From contig DAOSPF010000003.1 of the NCBI GenBank assembly GCA_035374585.1, positions 23,096 through 87,095 of the forward strand: a DNA stretch of 64,000 nt, in the 5' to 3' direction. The stretch comes from JAKPQD01 sp029572965. Its GTDB lineage: Bacteria > Bacteroidota > Bacteroidia > Bacteroidales > DTGW01. Of the stretch, positions 27,115-36,667 are shown in pieces (position 1 is the stretch's first letter; each line of letters opens with the position of its first letter). A model generated the notes under the pieces. It saw only the letters and a list, made by a program, of their open reading frames with translations, ran no database searches and had not been told where the DNA came from. A program made the translations under genes and the position numbers.

Positions 27115-28410
27115 ATGAAAAAACAACACGTAGTATTTTTATTTGCCTTTTTTTATTTTTTAGTTCATTCATGTAAATCAGACGATTTTTCGATTGGTAG
27201 TGAAGATTTTAACTCAAGCATCAGGTCGGTATTTATAGATACATGTACAGTCACTTTTTCGATGGTAAAATCTGACTCGTTTGTAACTTCAGGTTTAACA
27301 ACTGGTTGGTTAGGGAGTTACCATGACAAATATACCGGCACCCTCACTGCTACTCCTTATTTTACATTTAGCCTACCTTCATATACAGCGTATGAAAAAA
27401 CTTTTTTCGATTCTGTCGTTTTGTATGTAAAATGCTTAAACGACTATTTTGGTGACACGGCACTTATTCAAAGCTTTAGGGTATATGAGCTTGATGACAA
27501 TATTGAAACCGATAAAAATGATAATTTATACAGCACTAATTCTTTTGCCCGAAAAACAAAAGAATTAGCAAATTATAAATTTAAACCCCAACCTTACAAA
27601 AAGAAATATCTTTCGGTAAAGCTTTCTGATGATTTAGGAAAGGATATGTTGGATAAGTTCATGTCCGAATCTGACGAAGTAAGTGACGATACTAAATTTA
27701 GCAATTATTTCAAGGGGCTTGTGCTGGTCCCCGATGTATCTAAGTCGAATAACGTTGTAAATATTGAAGTTTCTGACACTTCAGTTTCGATGATAATATA
27801 CTATCACAGGTACGAAGACAAAAAAAAGAACGAAACAATAAATATTTCATTAAATTCCAGTTTGTTCTTTACCCACATTGACCATGACAAAACAGGTACA
27901 AATATTGAAAAGCTCAACTCGCAATATGGTGAGCTGTCTTCATTATTAACAAACAACGAAGTTTATTTACAAAGCATGACTTCTACTACTGTCCGTATTG
28001 ATTTTCCTTATATAAAAAACCTCAAGCAATTAGGGGACTATATACATATCAACAGCGCTATACTTTATTTAAAACCCCTAAAAAACTCTTACCCGTTTTT
28101 ATCGCCTTTACCTGAAAACATTTATCTTAGCTACATTGACGAATCTGACTACAAAAGCGATCAGGTAGCCTTTAAACTTTCGAGAGATTTATATTTTAAT
28201 GATTTAAATACCAATTATTCCGTCAGCATTACAGATCTTATTAAAAATCAAATCAATGCAATGAGTATTGACAAATTAAGGATTAACCTTAACCTAAAAA
28301 AAGATGGTTCCCAGAGAGATTTAAAGAGGTTGGTATTAGGAGATTTTTACAATGAAAAAGCAAAAGCTTATGTTGAAATTCAGCTTTCTATATATAATGA
28401 TGAAAATTAA
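27115..28410 (+). CDS. DUF4270 lipoprotein
   Basis: A 431-residue lipoprotein; I use the internal Met (MKKQHVVFLFAFFYFLVHSC, Cys20) rather than a start 8 codons earlier. The N-terminal IGSEDFNSSIRSVFIDTC and the TSGLTTGWLGSYHDKYTG stretch match DUF4270, a predicted surface beta-rich family of unknown role. The stop overlaps the next gene's start by 14 bp, so the two are translationally coupled. Confidence 0.8.
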   Translation: MKKQHVVFLFAFFYFLVHSCKSDDFSIGSEDFNSSIRSVFIDTCTVTFSMVKSDSFVTSGLTTGWLGSYHDKYTGTLTATPYFTFSLPSYTAYEKTFFDSVVLYVKCLNDYFGDTALIQSFRVYELDDNIETDKNDNLYSTNSFARKTKELANYKFKPQPYKKKYLSVKLSDDLGKDMLDKFMSESDEVSDDTKFSNYFKGLVLVPDVSKSNNVVNIEVSDTSVSMIIYYHRYEDKKKNETINISLNSSLFFTHIDHDKTGTNIEKLNSQYGELSSLLTNNEVYLQSMTSTTVRIDFPYIKNLKQLGDYIHINSAILYLKPLKNSYPFLSPLPENIYLSYIDESDYKSDQVAFKLSRDLYFNDLNTNYSVSITDLIKNQINAMSIDKLRINLNLKKDGSQRDLKRLVLGDFYNEKAKAYVEIQLSIYNDEN

Positions 28411-29629
28411 AAGATATTACCTGGCTTCAGTTTTTATTGCCACTATATTATTGGTCAATCAACCTGTTCAGGCACAAAACTCATATAACCCTAACTCCGC
28501 TTACGGAATTGGGGAAACCAATCTTGGGGCTCAAGGATATAATGCAGGAATGGGAGGCGTATCGATAGGCGTGCGAAGTAAAGATTTTATCAATACAGAT
28601 AACCCTGCAGCCATTTCAATTCTGGACAGCTCGGTGGTACTGTTTAACTTTGCAATGAACGGGAAGTACTCCAAGTTTGCAGCAACGGGCAATAACCAGA
28701 CCGCCTGGAATGGCAACATCCGAAATTTAGGCCTTGGATTGAAAATAGCCCGTTTTTGGGGCACAGCACTTTGTTTATTACCCTATTCGTCTGTCGGATA
28801 TGACATTTACACCTTACAACCTATTGAAGGCTCTAAATATGTAGAAGCTGCAAATTATATTGGCGATGGTGGGATAAACAGAATTCAATGGATAAATGCA
28901 TTTAAAATTCATCCAAAATTTTCTGTCGGGGTAAATGCTTCATATTTCTTTGGGGCTATCAATACAAGACAAATGGTCAATTCATGGACGATAAAAAAAG
29001 TCTCTTCTGTACAAAAATTATACTTTGACTTTGGGCTGCAATTTCATGACAATATCTCTAATGATTTGAGTTATACTGTTGGGTTAGTTTACGGAAACAA
29101 AAGTGAGCTTTCCTTTAAAAATACTATTTACACAACAGTAAGCAGCACCGAAATTGAAGACCGGACAACAAAATCTACAACACAATATTTGCCTCAGTAT
29201 TTTGGCGGGGGGATTTCTTTTACCATGAATGAAAAAATCAGCATTGCAGCCGATTACCAATACACGCAATGGTCATCGTTAAATAAAACTATTGCAAATG
29301 TTAAATACCGGGATGTTAGCCAGATAAAAGCAGGTATAAAAGTTGGCCCGCTGCAGGAAATAACCACAAACTACCTAAACAGGATACATTACATGGCAGG
29401 GATAGCTATTAGCAACTCGTATATCGAACGAAGCGGCGTTAACCCTAAAAATTTCGGTATAACAGCAGGTCTGGGTTTGCCCATAAGGCAAAAAGCCATT
29501 GTAACAATTTCGGCTGAACTTGGGAAAACCGGGACTACTGAAAAAGGCATGGTAAGCGAAACCTATGTTAGGTTTGGCGTTGGTGTATCGTGGAAAGACA
29601 TTTGGTTTGTCAGGCGAAAATACGATTAA
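28397..29629 (+). CDS. FadL/PorV-like outer-membrane barrel protein
   Basis: A 410-residue protein. Start at 28397 (ATGATGAAAATT) gives a good signal peptide (LASVFIATILLVNQPVQAQ). The mature N-terminus NSAYGIGETNLGAQGYNAGMGG and NPAAISILDSS resemble the FadL/PorV type, in which an N-terminal segment plugs the barrel. It is coupled to the DUF4270 gene, so the two may act together in the outer membrane. Substrate unknown. Confidence 0.72.
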   Translation: MMKIKRYYLASVFIATILLVNQPVQAQNSYNPNSAYGIGETNLGAQGYNAGMGGVSIGVRSKDFINTDNPAAISILDSSVVLFNFAMNGKYSKFAATGNNQTAWNGNIRNLGLGLKIARFWGTALCLLPYSSVGYDIYTLQPIEGSKYVEAANYIGDGGINRIQWINAFKIHPKFSVGVNASYFFGAINTRQMVNSWTIKKVSSVQKLYFDFGLQFHDNISNDLSYTVGLVYGNKSELSFKNTIYTTVSSTEIEDRTTKSTTQYLPQYFGGGISFTMNEKISIAADYQYTQWSSLNKTIANVKYRDVSQIKAGIKVGPLQEITTNYLNRIHYMAGIAISNSYIERSGVNPKNFGITAGLGLPIRQKAIVTISAELGKTGTTEKGMVSETYVRFGVGVSWKDIWFVRRKYD

Positions 29630-29637
29630 GGTTTTTC

Positions 29638-30543
29638 TCATCTGTTGAAAACAGAAGTCTTGGCAGCAATTCCAAACCGAAGGATATGTAAAGTACGGTA
29701 AAAGTAGATGTTATAATAATCCTGCCCGTAATAATACTGGGCAAAAAGATTTACGTCACGAAGGAAAGATGGCTTATATGTCAAAGTATATTTAAAAGTA
29801 AAACGCTTTTTATCCCAATAGTTTACATTCTTCAGGTCGGTTGCAATATATCCAAAACGAAATGAATTGTTCAGGACATCTTTATTTTCTTCAAAATAAG
29901 ACAAATTGAACAAGTTTAGCGTTTTAGAAACCAAGTTCCACTCCGTTTTTAAATCTAAATAGACCCTCAAGCGTCCGTAAATACCATTCAATTCCTTGTC
30001 TTGGTTGTAGCTATATTCTGAGTACAGCTTCATATAATACTTTCTATTTTCCTTGTTTCGCGAAAGAAAAAGCCCTGCTTCTAACCAATTGGTCGAAAAA
30101 CTTCCATTTCTTGTATTTATTGCAGAACTATCTGCATTGAAGAATGGGCCATCTTGCCCGTTTGAGTGGTGATACCACGAAAGGTAAACAAACCAATCAT
30201 GTTTTTTGGCATTATTTACAAACTGTCGGACCAACAAAATTCTTGGCATGTATGATGGTGTGCGTACAGGATAAGACTCTGCATTATACATCCTGAGCAT
30301 AACGCGGGGAGAAAGCCCCATGCCCCATCGCCAGTCTTTATTAAAACCAATCATGTAATAAGGAATGATATCTGCCTCAAACATCAAAGGCTCAATATTC
30401 CCAACACCTCCTAAACCCGTGATATAACCAGGATCGCAAAACATATTAATGGTATTGATAGCCGAAATGCTATCCAAGCGTTGAGCCTTTAACGAAACAA
30501 AAGAAAATAACAAAACAAAAAATGTCAGCTTTAGCCTTCTCAT
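29638..30543 (-). CDS. Outer-membrane protein resembling phospholipase A (OMPLA-like)
   Basis: A 301-residue barrel-type protein; the internal Met at 30543 gives the signal peptide (LTFFVLLFSFVSLKAQ). The segment YLSWYHHSNGQDG (about residue 125-137) resembles the OMPLA catalytic motif H-x-SNG, and an Asn follows in RNGSFSTNWLEAG. If these align, the protein would hydrolyse phospholipids in the outer leaflet. Otherwise it is only a barrel with a similar turn. It is convergent with the barrel gene (8-bp gap). Confidence 0.5.
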   Translation of the reverse strand: MRRLKLTFFVLLFSFVSLKAQRLDSISAINTINMFCDPGYITGLGGVGNIEPLMFEADIIPYYMIGFNKDWRWGMGLSPRVMLRMYNAESYPVRTPSYMPRILLVRQFVNNAKKHDWFVYLSWYHHSNGQDGPFFNADSSAINTRNGSFSTNWLEAGLFLSRNKENRKYYMKLYSEYSYNQDKELNGIYGRLRVYLDLKTEWNLVSKTLNLFNLSYFEENKDVLNNSFRFGYIATDLKNVNYWDKKRFTFKYTLTYKPSFLRDVNLFAQYYYGQDYYNIYFYRTLHILRFGIAAKTSVFNR

Positions 30544-30595
30544 CGCTGATAAAATTAACAAACGCCAAAGTTAACTGATAAAAACAAGATTTTAA

Positions 30596-31048
30596 TTAAA
30601 AAAACTTTCTGAGAAGATAATTTCTGTACCAAAAGTTTACCAACTGCTGGCCATTGGCAGAGTTCCATTCTTGCCCGATATCGTTGTGGCATGCAATGCC
30701 CTCCCCACGCCTGCTATGATGACAAAAACGGCATTCTAAAGGCTGAAGCCCTGTACTATAAAGCTCGCACAAATTGTTTTGCAGGAAAGTACAACCATTG
30801 TCTGAAAATATTTGCAACGATACACCGCCTTCATTTCCTTTAAATGCAGGCGACAGTACCCCAAAAGTCCTGTCTGGAGATATTTCCAGCATCATACGGG
30901 CTGCATAGCCTCTATATAAAGCATTACAAGCTTGGTCAATTGTCCACCATCCAGGACGTTTGCAATAACTCACACATGTCGGGCATGAACATGGTCCTGA
31001 CGGCGAGTATTTTTCAATTAGTTGTAAATGATCAACTATACTATACAT
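30596..31048 (-). CDS. Cysteine-cluster protein (YkgJ-like)
   Basis: A 150-residue soluble protein with nine or more cysteines, including PCSCPTCVSYC (residues of about 18-29), GCTFLQNNLCELY and PLECRFCHH. This resembles YkgJ/Fe-S or zinc-chelating Cys-cluster proteins, though the spacing is specific to a Bacteroidetes subgroup. Metal and function are not known. It is a single gene, 100 bp from the divergent regulator. Confidence 0.65.
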   Translation of the reverse strand: MYSIVDHLQLIEKYSPSGPCSCPTCVSYCKRPGWWTIDQACNALYRGYAARMMLEISPDRTFGVLSPAFKGNEGGVSLQIFSDNGCTFLQNNLCELYSTGLQPLECRFCHHSRRGEGIACHNDIGQEWNSANGQQLVNFWYRNYLLRKFF

Positions 31049-31148
31049 AAAAAGTAATAAAAAGGTTCAAATAAGTTTTGGAGAATAATTGAAAACCAAA
31101 ATTATTATGCCTTACTTTGAAGATAAATAGTGATTATTCATCATTTTT

Positions 31149-31928
31149 ATGCCGGTCAACTTAAAACAACTTACCGCTACCCACGAACAAAACAGGAAAA
31201 GTCACCAATGTATTGTTTCAGAAGAAGATTACAAAATGGTCGAGCCTCTTTTGAAGCTTTTACAACGTTTGTCGGAAGTTGAAAACAGTACCATCTCTGT
31301 TTTTGACATGAACCGAAATAATTATCTGCTAAAAAGCAGTAAATTCAAAGAAATGCTGGGTTACAAAACTCATGAAGATATTGAAAATGACGATACGGCC
31401 CTTTTTCATCAAATAATTCACCCTGACGACCTACCTTTTGTGCTTGAAACGGAGAACAAAGCCTACATTTTTTTCAATAGCCTTCCAAATGAAGAGAAAA
31501 AGGATTACAAACTTGTGTATGACTTTAGGGTAAAGAATACTGCAGGGGTGTATATGCGTTTCATCCACCAATTGGCTGTTTTAGAACAAGACCCTTTTGG
31601 AAAATCATGGTTGATAATGATTATAACAGAGCTGATAGCCCAACGGGCTTTAAACGTTGTCTCCAAACGCAGGATGATAAACATAAAAACCAAGAAACTG
31701 CATATTTTCAACGAAGACGATAAATTGCACGCAGATATGCTGCTGACAAAAAGAGAAACCGAAATCCTAAACCTTATTGCACAAGGGCTGGACAGTCAAC
31801 GAATTTCGGAAAAGCTCTTTATTAGCGTAAACACCGTGAACAACCATCGACAAAAGATATTGAACAAAACGCAAACGGACAATACCTCGCAGGCAATCCT
31901 TTATGCAAAAAAAATGGGAATCATATAA
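31149..31928 (+). CDS. PAS-LuxR transcriptional regulator
   Basis: A 259-residue regulator. A PAS-like domain spans residues of about 40-165 (SVFDMNRNNYLLKSSKFKEML, then IIHPDDLPFVL). A LuxR/GerE helix-turn-helix occupies the C-terminus (LTKRETEILNLIAQGLDSQ and ISVNTVNNHRQKILNKT). Such proteins respond to a small ligand or redox signal without a receiver domain. It lies 12 bp before the pentapeptide gene, so the pair is probably co-transcribed. Confidence 0.88.
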   Translation: MPVNLKQLTATHEQNRKSHQCIVSEEDYKMVEPLLKLLQRLSEVENSTISVFDMNRNNYLLKSSKFKEMLGYKTHEDIENDDTALFHQIIHPDDLPFVLETENKAYIFFNSLPNEEKKDYKLVYDFRVKNTAGVYMRFIHQLAVLEQDPFGKSWLIMIITELIAQRALNVVSKRRMINIKTKKLHIFNEDDKLHADMLLTKRETEILNLIAQGLDSQRISEKLFISVNTVNNHRQKILNKTQTDNTSQAILYAKKMGII

Positions 31929-31940
31929 AATGTACTACCT

Positions 31941-32507
31941 ATGGCTTATGTAGAAGAAAAAACATTCAACAAAGTGGACTTTACCAGCAAAGCGTTGGAA
32001 AAAGGAGAATACGACAACTGCACGTTTAAGGAATGCGATTTTTCAAACTCAGACCTTTCGGATATCAAATTTCTGGAATGCAGGTTTGACAACTGTAACC
32101 TAAGTATGACAAAGCTTATCAACACTTCTCTCTGTGATGTACGCTTTAAAAACTGTAAAATGATTGGTATGCATTTTGAAACGTGCAATGAATTTGGGTT
32201 TTCTATACATTTAGAAGATTGTAACCTTAGTCTTTCCTCATTTTACAAAATCAAGATGAAGAAAAACACATTTAAAAACCTGAAATTTCACGAATGCGAC
32301 TTTACCGAGAGCGACTTGAGCCTGTCGGTCTTTGACCAATGCGATTTTGCCAAAGCCACATTTGACAATACCAACCTTGAAAAAGCAGATATGCAAACTT
32401 CCTTCAATTATTCTATTGACCCTGACAAAAACCGCATTAAAAAGGCCAAATTTTCATTAAACGGCATTGCCGGATTGCTTGACAAATATGACATTGAGAT
32501 AAATTAA
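31941..32507 (+). CDS. Pentapeptide-repeat protein (Qnr/McbG-like fold)
   Basis: A 188-residue protein made largely of A(D/N)LXX-type pentapeptides: for example CTFKECDFSNSDLSDIKF, CRFDNCNLSMTKL and CDFTESDLSLSVFDQCDF. These form a right-handed quadrilateral helix that can mimic DNA. The Qnr/McbG type protects gyrase from inhibitors. Resistance has not been shown here; the role is open. It is cotranscribed with the PAS-LuxR gene. Confidence 0.82.
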   Translation: MAYVEEKTFNKVDFTSKALEKGEYDNCTFKECDFSNSDLSDIKFLECRFDNCNLSMTKLINTSLCDVRFKNCKMIGMHFETCNEFGFSIHLEDCNLSLSSFYKIKMKKNTFKNLKFHECDFTESDLSLSVFDQCDFAKATFDNTNLEKADMQTSFNYSIDPDKNRIKKAKFSLNGIAGLLDKYDIEIN

Positions 32508-32526
32508 GCAGGCAAACCCAATATTT

Positions 32527-32588
32527 GAAATCTCAACATTTGTACATTTAATAAAGAAATTTCAACATTTTGCCAAGCCGAAAATGTT
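32527..32588. promoter_or_regulatory. Direct repeat pair and hairpin before the esterase gene
   Basis: GAAATCTCAACATTT (32527-32541) is repeated with one change at 32556-32570. The second copy overlaps a hairpin, AACATTTT (32564-32571) with AAAATGTT (32581-32588). It could end the pentapeptide transcript or be an operator for the next gene. Confidence 0.45.
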
Positions 32589-32659
32589 AAAATCCACGAA
32601 CATTGCAATAACGAATTATTAAAATCTAACCTATACCTAATCATCTAAAATTTAATAAA

Positions 32660-34594
32660 ATGAAACAAATAATTTTGTCCATCAGCTTGCTCATCGCAGC
32701 CAAATGTATGGCAGCACCAGCAGACACAATACCTGCTAACAGTTCGCTTATTGAATATACTGGTAGAATTGACTTTTCCAACCCATTAGCCCCCAAGTTC
32801 TCATATTCTGGAGTTTCTATCAGGGCTTGTTTTACAGGAACAAGCATAGCGGCCATTATGAATGACAATATTGGCAAAAACTACTACAATGTTATACTTG
32901 ACGGAAAAGTGACAGATACAATAAATGTAAGTATTGGACAAAAGACATATCTGTTGGCTGAAGGCCTTGAAAACAAAGTACACGAAATTGAACTGTTCAA
33001 ACGTACCGAACAGGAATTTGGAAAAACCGAGTTTCTTGGTTTTGTCGTTGACAAAGACGCAAACCTGTCCACTATTGTCAACCAACGTGAGAAAATGATT
33101 GAATTTATTGGCAATTCAATCACCTGTGGCTATGGAAACGAAGGAAAAAATGGCGAAAAATTTGGCCCTACTACTGAAAACCACTACCTGACCTACGCTG
33201 CCATAACATCACGTAACTTTAATGCCCGCCATTTGGCCGTTTGCAAGTCAGGGATTGGCATATACCGCAATTATGATGGCCCGGCAACAGGCGATGCAGA
33301 GTGCATGACCAACCTCTACACACGAACATTCCTTTATGATGACAAGCCTAAGTATTCTTTTGCACAAAAACCCGATCTCGTTTGTATTGACCTGGGCACA
33401 AATGATTTCAGCACTACTGGTTGTGACTCGGCCAGATTTATCAACAACTACTTCAGGCTGATTGACACCATCCAAACCAAATATGCCATGCCAGAGATTA
33501 TCTGCCTGGCAGGCCCCATGATGTCCGGCTCAGCCTTGGTAACAATAAAAAAGTACCTTACCTTTATTGCCGATTCTGCAACAAAGAAAGGCAAAGGCAA
33601 GGTTTACTTTTTTGAAATGTCTGCCCAATCAGGCGATGTAGGTATTGATTACCACCCAAATGTAACTCAGCACAAAAAAAATGCACAGGAGCTTACCGAT
33701 TTTATTGTAAAAACTAAAGGATGGAAGATTACTCCACTTGCTGCAAGCGCCAGTTTGATTGGGGCCAAACATATTCAGGTAGTTTTCAATACGGGCATTC
33801 AAGATTCAACTAACAATTTTACCGGAATTGCAGTAGCCGGAAACAATGGTAATGTTTCCATTGACACAGCTTTTATTGATACTGCTGATAATAAAATTTT
33901 GCATATACTTACAGAAAGCAGTTTTGCCATTGGCGAAAGTGTAACATTCAGCTATAATCAGGGCTCTATAATGTCTATCGACTCTATTGCATTACTGACA
34001 ATTAATCAATACACAATACAAAACAAACTCACAGAAACCAAGCTGGCAAGAGGGATTTCTACAACTGATGGTAAATCCATCTTACTTTCTTTCAATAAAG
34101 CCCTGAAAAACAACAATAACATTGAAGGGCTTACTATTACAAACAGTAAAGGCATATTAGCCATTGACTCTTTTGCTATATCAGGCACCCAAATAAACCT
34201 TTACCTTAAAGAAGCTTTAATAAAGGGCGATTCAATATTTGCTAATTATAATGGCAATGCCATTGTAGGTTTTGACGATATACCACTGGAAAGTATAACA
34301 AAATTGGTTGTTAAAAATGCTTCAAAAATCGTAAGTATAACAAATATGAAAAATACAACTGTAGAAATTTTTCCTAACCCCAATAAAACTGGAAAAATTT
34401 ATTACCGCATAAATCTAACTTCAGGCAACAAAGGAACTATTGACATTTTCAACATTAATGGCAAATTGGTGTTTAGCCAAAGTATTTCAAAAACAGAGGG
34501 TTTCATTGACGCTACCAACCTCAAAAAGGGAAGTTACATCGTCAAAATCAAACAAGGAGAAAACTCAATATCAAAAACCATACTCTTACAATAA
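32660..34594 (+). CDS. Secreted CE2-like carbohydrate esterase with T9SS domain
   Basis: A 644-residue secreted protein. After the signal peptide, residues of about 25-135 form the N-terminal jelly-roll seen in CE2 acetyl esterases. The SGNH hydrolase follows: block I FIGNSITCGYGNEG (Ser in GNSIT), CIDLGTNDFS and the catalytic His in GIDYHPNVTQH. An Ig-like region (about 365-560) and a type A sorting domain (KKGSYIVKIKQGENS) end it. CE2 enzymes remove acetyl groups from plant or bacterial polysaccharides. The sister esterase lies 57 bp downstream. Confidence 0.85.
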   Translation: MKQIILSISLLIAAKCMAAPADTIPANSSLIEYTGRIDFSNPLAPKFSYSGVSIRACFTGTSIAAIMNDNIGKNYYNVILDGKVTDTINVSIGQKTYLLAEGLENKVHEIELFKRTEQEFGKTEFLGFVVDKDANLSTIVNQREKMIEFIGNSITCGYGNEGKNGEKFGPTTENHYLTYAAITSRNFNARHLAVCKSGIGIYRNYDGPATGDAECMTNLYTRTFLYDDKPKYSFAQKPDLVCIDLGTNDFSTTGCDSARFINNYFRLIDTIQTKYAMPEIICLAGPMMSGSALVTIKKYLTFIADSATKKGKGKVYFFEMSAQSGDVGIDYHPNVTQHKKNAQELTDFIVKTKGWKITPLAASASLIGAKHIQVVFNTGIQDSTNNFTGIAVAGNNGNVSIDTAFIDTADNKILHILTESSFAIGESVTFSYNQGSIMSIDSIALLTINQYTIQNKLTETKLARGISTTDGKSILLSFNKALKNNNNIEGLTITNSKGILAIDSFAISGTQINLYLKEALIKGDSIFANYNGNAIVGFDDIPLESITKLVVKNASKIVSITNMKNTTVEIFPNPNKTGKIYYRINLTSGNKGTIDIFNINGKLVFSQSISKTEGFIDATNLKKGSYIVKIKQGENSISKTILLQ

Positions 34595-34651
34595 AAACAA
34601 CTCATTGAAAATGAACAACTATACTTATTATAACTAATTAATTTCTCAATT

Positions 34652-36250
34652 ATGGCAAACACAAAAAAGATGCATCCATTAGCATGGTTAATGCTATTTA
34701 TGCTTTGCATGAACGTGGGGGCTCAAAACCCCAATTTTTACATCTATCTTTGCTTTGGGCAGTCCAATATGGAAGGCCAGGGGACAATAGAAACGCAGGA
34801 CAAAACCGTTGACAGCCGTTTTAAGGTTTTTCAGGCGCTGAATTGTTCAAACCTTGGAAGAACAAAGGCCAAATGGTACACCGCCGTACCGCCAACCTGT
34901 CAGTGCTACTCAAAACTCTCGCCTGCCGACTACTTTGGCAGGACAATGGTGGCTAACCTCCCCGACAGCATTACTGTAGGCATCATCAACGTTGCTGTGG
35001 GAGGCTGCGATATCAGGTTGTTTGATAAAGACATATACATGGATTATGATTCTACTTACAAAGAAAGCTGGTTTACCTCTAAGGTTAAGGATTATGGCTA
35101 TAATCCATATAAATACCTCATCGACCTGGCTAAACTGGCCCAACAAGATGGTGTTATAAAAGGTATCCTTCTTCACCAGGGCGAAACCAATACCGGAGAT
35201 GCTCAATGGCCAACTTATGTTAAGAAAATATACAACGATATGCTTGCCGACCTTTCATTGAAAGCAGACTCTGTTCCCATTCTGGCCGGAGAAGTATTGG
35301 CCGCAGCAGGCAATTGCTGTTCAAGCATGAATAGCATTATTAAAAGGCTGCCCGACACTATTCCTACTGCACATGTTATATCATCTGCCGGATGCGCCGG
35401 ACAAGATTATGCCCACTTTAATTCTGAAGGTTACCGCAAACTTGGAAGAAGATACGGCGCTACAATGCTTTCGCTCATGGGGTTAGAAGCAGCTTATGCC
35501 GAAGCAGAGTGCGGCACCGTTGGAAAAAACTGGAAAACTTTGGCTGACAAAAATGCTTCAAACGGAGCTTATGTAACCCAAACAGCCGCACAAAACAACA
35601 CTGCCTCTGCGCCCTCAAGCGAAGACAACATCATTCAAATGAGCATTTCGGTAAGCGCTGATACCAGCTATTACCTCTATGGGCGTTTCAACAACGCAAG
35701 CGCCAATAGCAATGCATTTTGGGTAAAGGTAGATGATGCCGAATTTGAATTGTTTGACAACCTTACCACAACCGGTTGGCAATGGCTCGAATTGAAAAAG
35801 CTCGATTTGACTGCCGGAGAGCACAAAATATATGTTGGCTTTGCCAAAGACAGTGCAATGCTGGATAAAATATGTTTGAAAAACGCGCAAAAACTGCCGG
35901 TTGATGTTGCCGAAGAAGCTGCAAACCTATGCACCCCCTCTATTACACCTGACCCAACTCAGGTTGGTGTTACTGCTAAAGACGGGTACGCATTGTATCA
36001 AAATTTTCCCAACCCGGTTAACAATTGCAGCACCATCATCACATTCCACATTCCCCAAACCAGCTTTGTATCTTTAAAAGTTTACAATTCGCAAGGATTG
36101 GAAATTAAAGAACTTGCAGGAAGAACATTTACCTCAGGCGAACATAACATAACATTTAACATCGAAAAATTGTCTCCCGGGGCATATTTTTATACTTTGA
36201 GAGCAGGACAATTTTCTTCTACCCAAAAAATGATTATACCAGTTGAATAA
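34652..36250 (+). CDS. Secreted SASA-family carbohydrate esterase with T9SS domain
   Basis: A 532-residue secreted protein. The SASA-type catalytic domain (about residues 25-275) has CFGQSNMEGQG with the nucleophile Ser, NVAVGGCDIRLF, LHQGETNTG and the final DYAHFNSEGYRKLG with the Asp/His pair. A beta-sandwich (about 290-420, CBM6-like) and a type A T9SS sorting domain (LYQNFPNPVNN to the end) follow. It probably deacetylates a surface or environmental polysaccharide, working with the CE2-like gene upstream. Confidence 0.87.
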   Translation: MANTKKMHPLAWLMLFMLCMNVGAQNPNFYIYLCFGQSNMEGQGTIETQDKTVDSRFKVFQALNCSNLGRTKAKWYTAVPPTCQCYSKLSPADYFGRTMVANLPDSITVGIINVAVGGCDIRLFDKDIYMDYDSTYKESWFTSKVKDYGYNPYKYLIDLAKLAQQDGVIKGILLHQGETNTGDAQWPTYVKKIYNDMLADLSLKADSVPILAGEVLAAAGNCCSSMNSIIKRLPDTIPTAHVISSAGCAGQDYAHFNSEGYRKLGRRYGATMLSLMGLEAAYAEAECGTVGKNWKTLADKNASNGAYVTQTAAQNNTASAPSSEDNIIQMSISVSADTSYYLYGRFNNASANSNAFWVKVDDAEFELFDNLTTTGWQWLELKKLDLTAGEHKIYVGFAKDSAMLDKICLKNAQKLPVDVAEEAANLCTPSITPDPTQVGVTAKDGYALYQNFPNPVNNCSTIITFHIPQTSFVSLKVYNSQGLEIKELAGRTFTSGEHNITFNIEKLSPGAYFYTLRAGQFSSTQKMIIPVE

Positions 36251-36266
36251 TACATCACAAAATTTA

Positions 36267-36304
36267 ACCCAAAAAGGCTTTCAGCAATGAAGGCCTTTTT
36301 GGGT
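36267..36304 (+). terminator. Terminator of the esterase pair
   Basis: ACCCAAAAAGGC (36267-36278) pairs with GCCTTTTTGGGT (36293-36304). The stem is strong; the T run is weak outside it. It could also work on the opposite strand. Confidence 0.7.
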
Positions 36305-36378
36305 ATTTATCCTTTAATTGCTTAGAATATAGCTCCTGCTTAAGCAAACATCTGTCAGTCCAATATTTGATTAGAAAA

Positions 36379-36602
36379 CACTGTTGTCCGGTAAAATTAA
36401 ATAGATACTGGTAATATCGTTGATTAGAAACTGGTCGGCCCCGCCGGGGCTTAACTTTAACGATGTTTAATTGTACTACCAACAGGACGTCGCTACGCGA
36501 CTAAATAATAGCAGCGTAACTGCGAACTGTTTGTAGGACAACCAAATACACCAAATGTTTCTAAGCTGCATAGCGGCGGCCTGTTGGTACCGGACAACAA
36601 TG
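36379..36602. mobile_element. IR-flanked 224-bp non-coding element (MITE-like)
   Basis: The ends, CACTGTTGTCCGGTA (36379-36393) and TACCGGACAACAATG (36588-36602), are inverted repeats (14/15). A second perfect inverted repeat lies inside (ACCAACAGG 36478-36486, CCTGTTGGT 36580-36588), and there are GC-rich palindromes such as GGCCCCGCCGGGGC. No open frame is present. A solo copy of the left arm is found at 25411-25429. I see no obvious target-site duplication. Confidence 0.6.
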
Positions 36603-36667
36603 ATTATAAAATGAACCTGAACATTTTCTGTCATTCTTTCAGAAAATATTTCAATTCTCTTTTTTTT

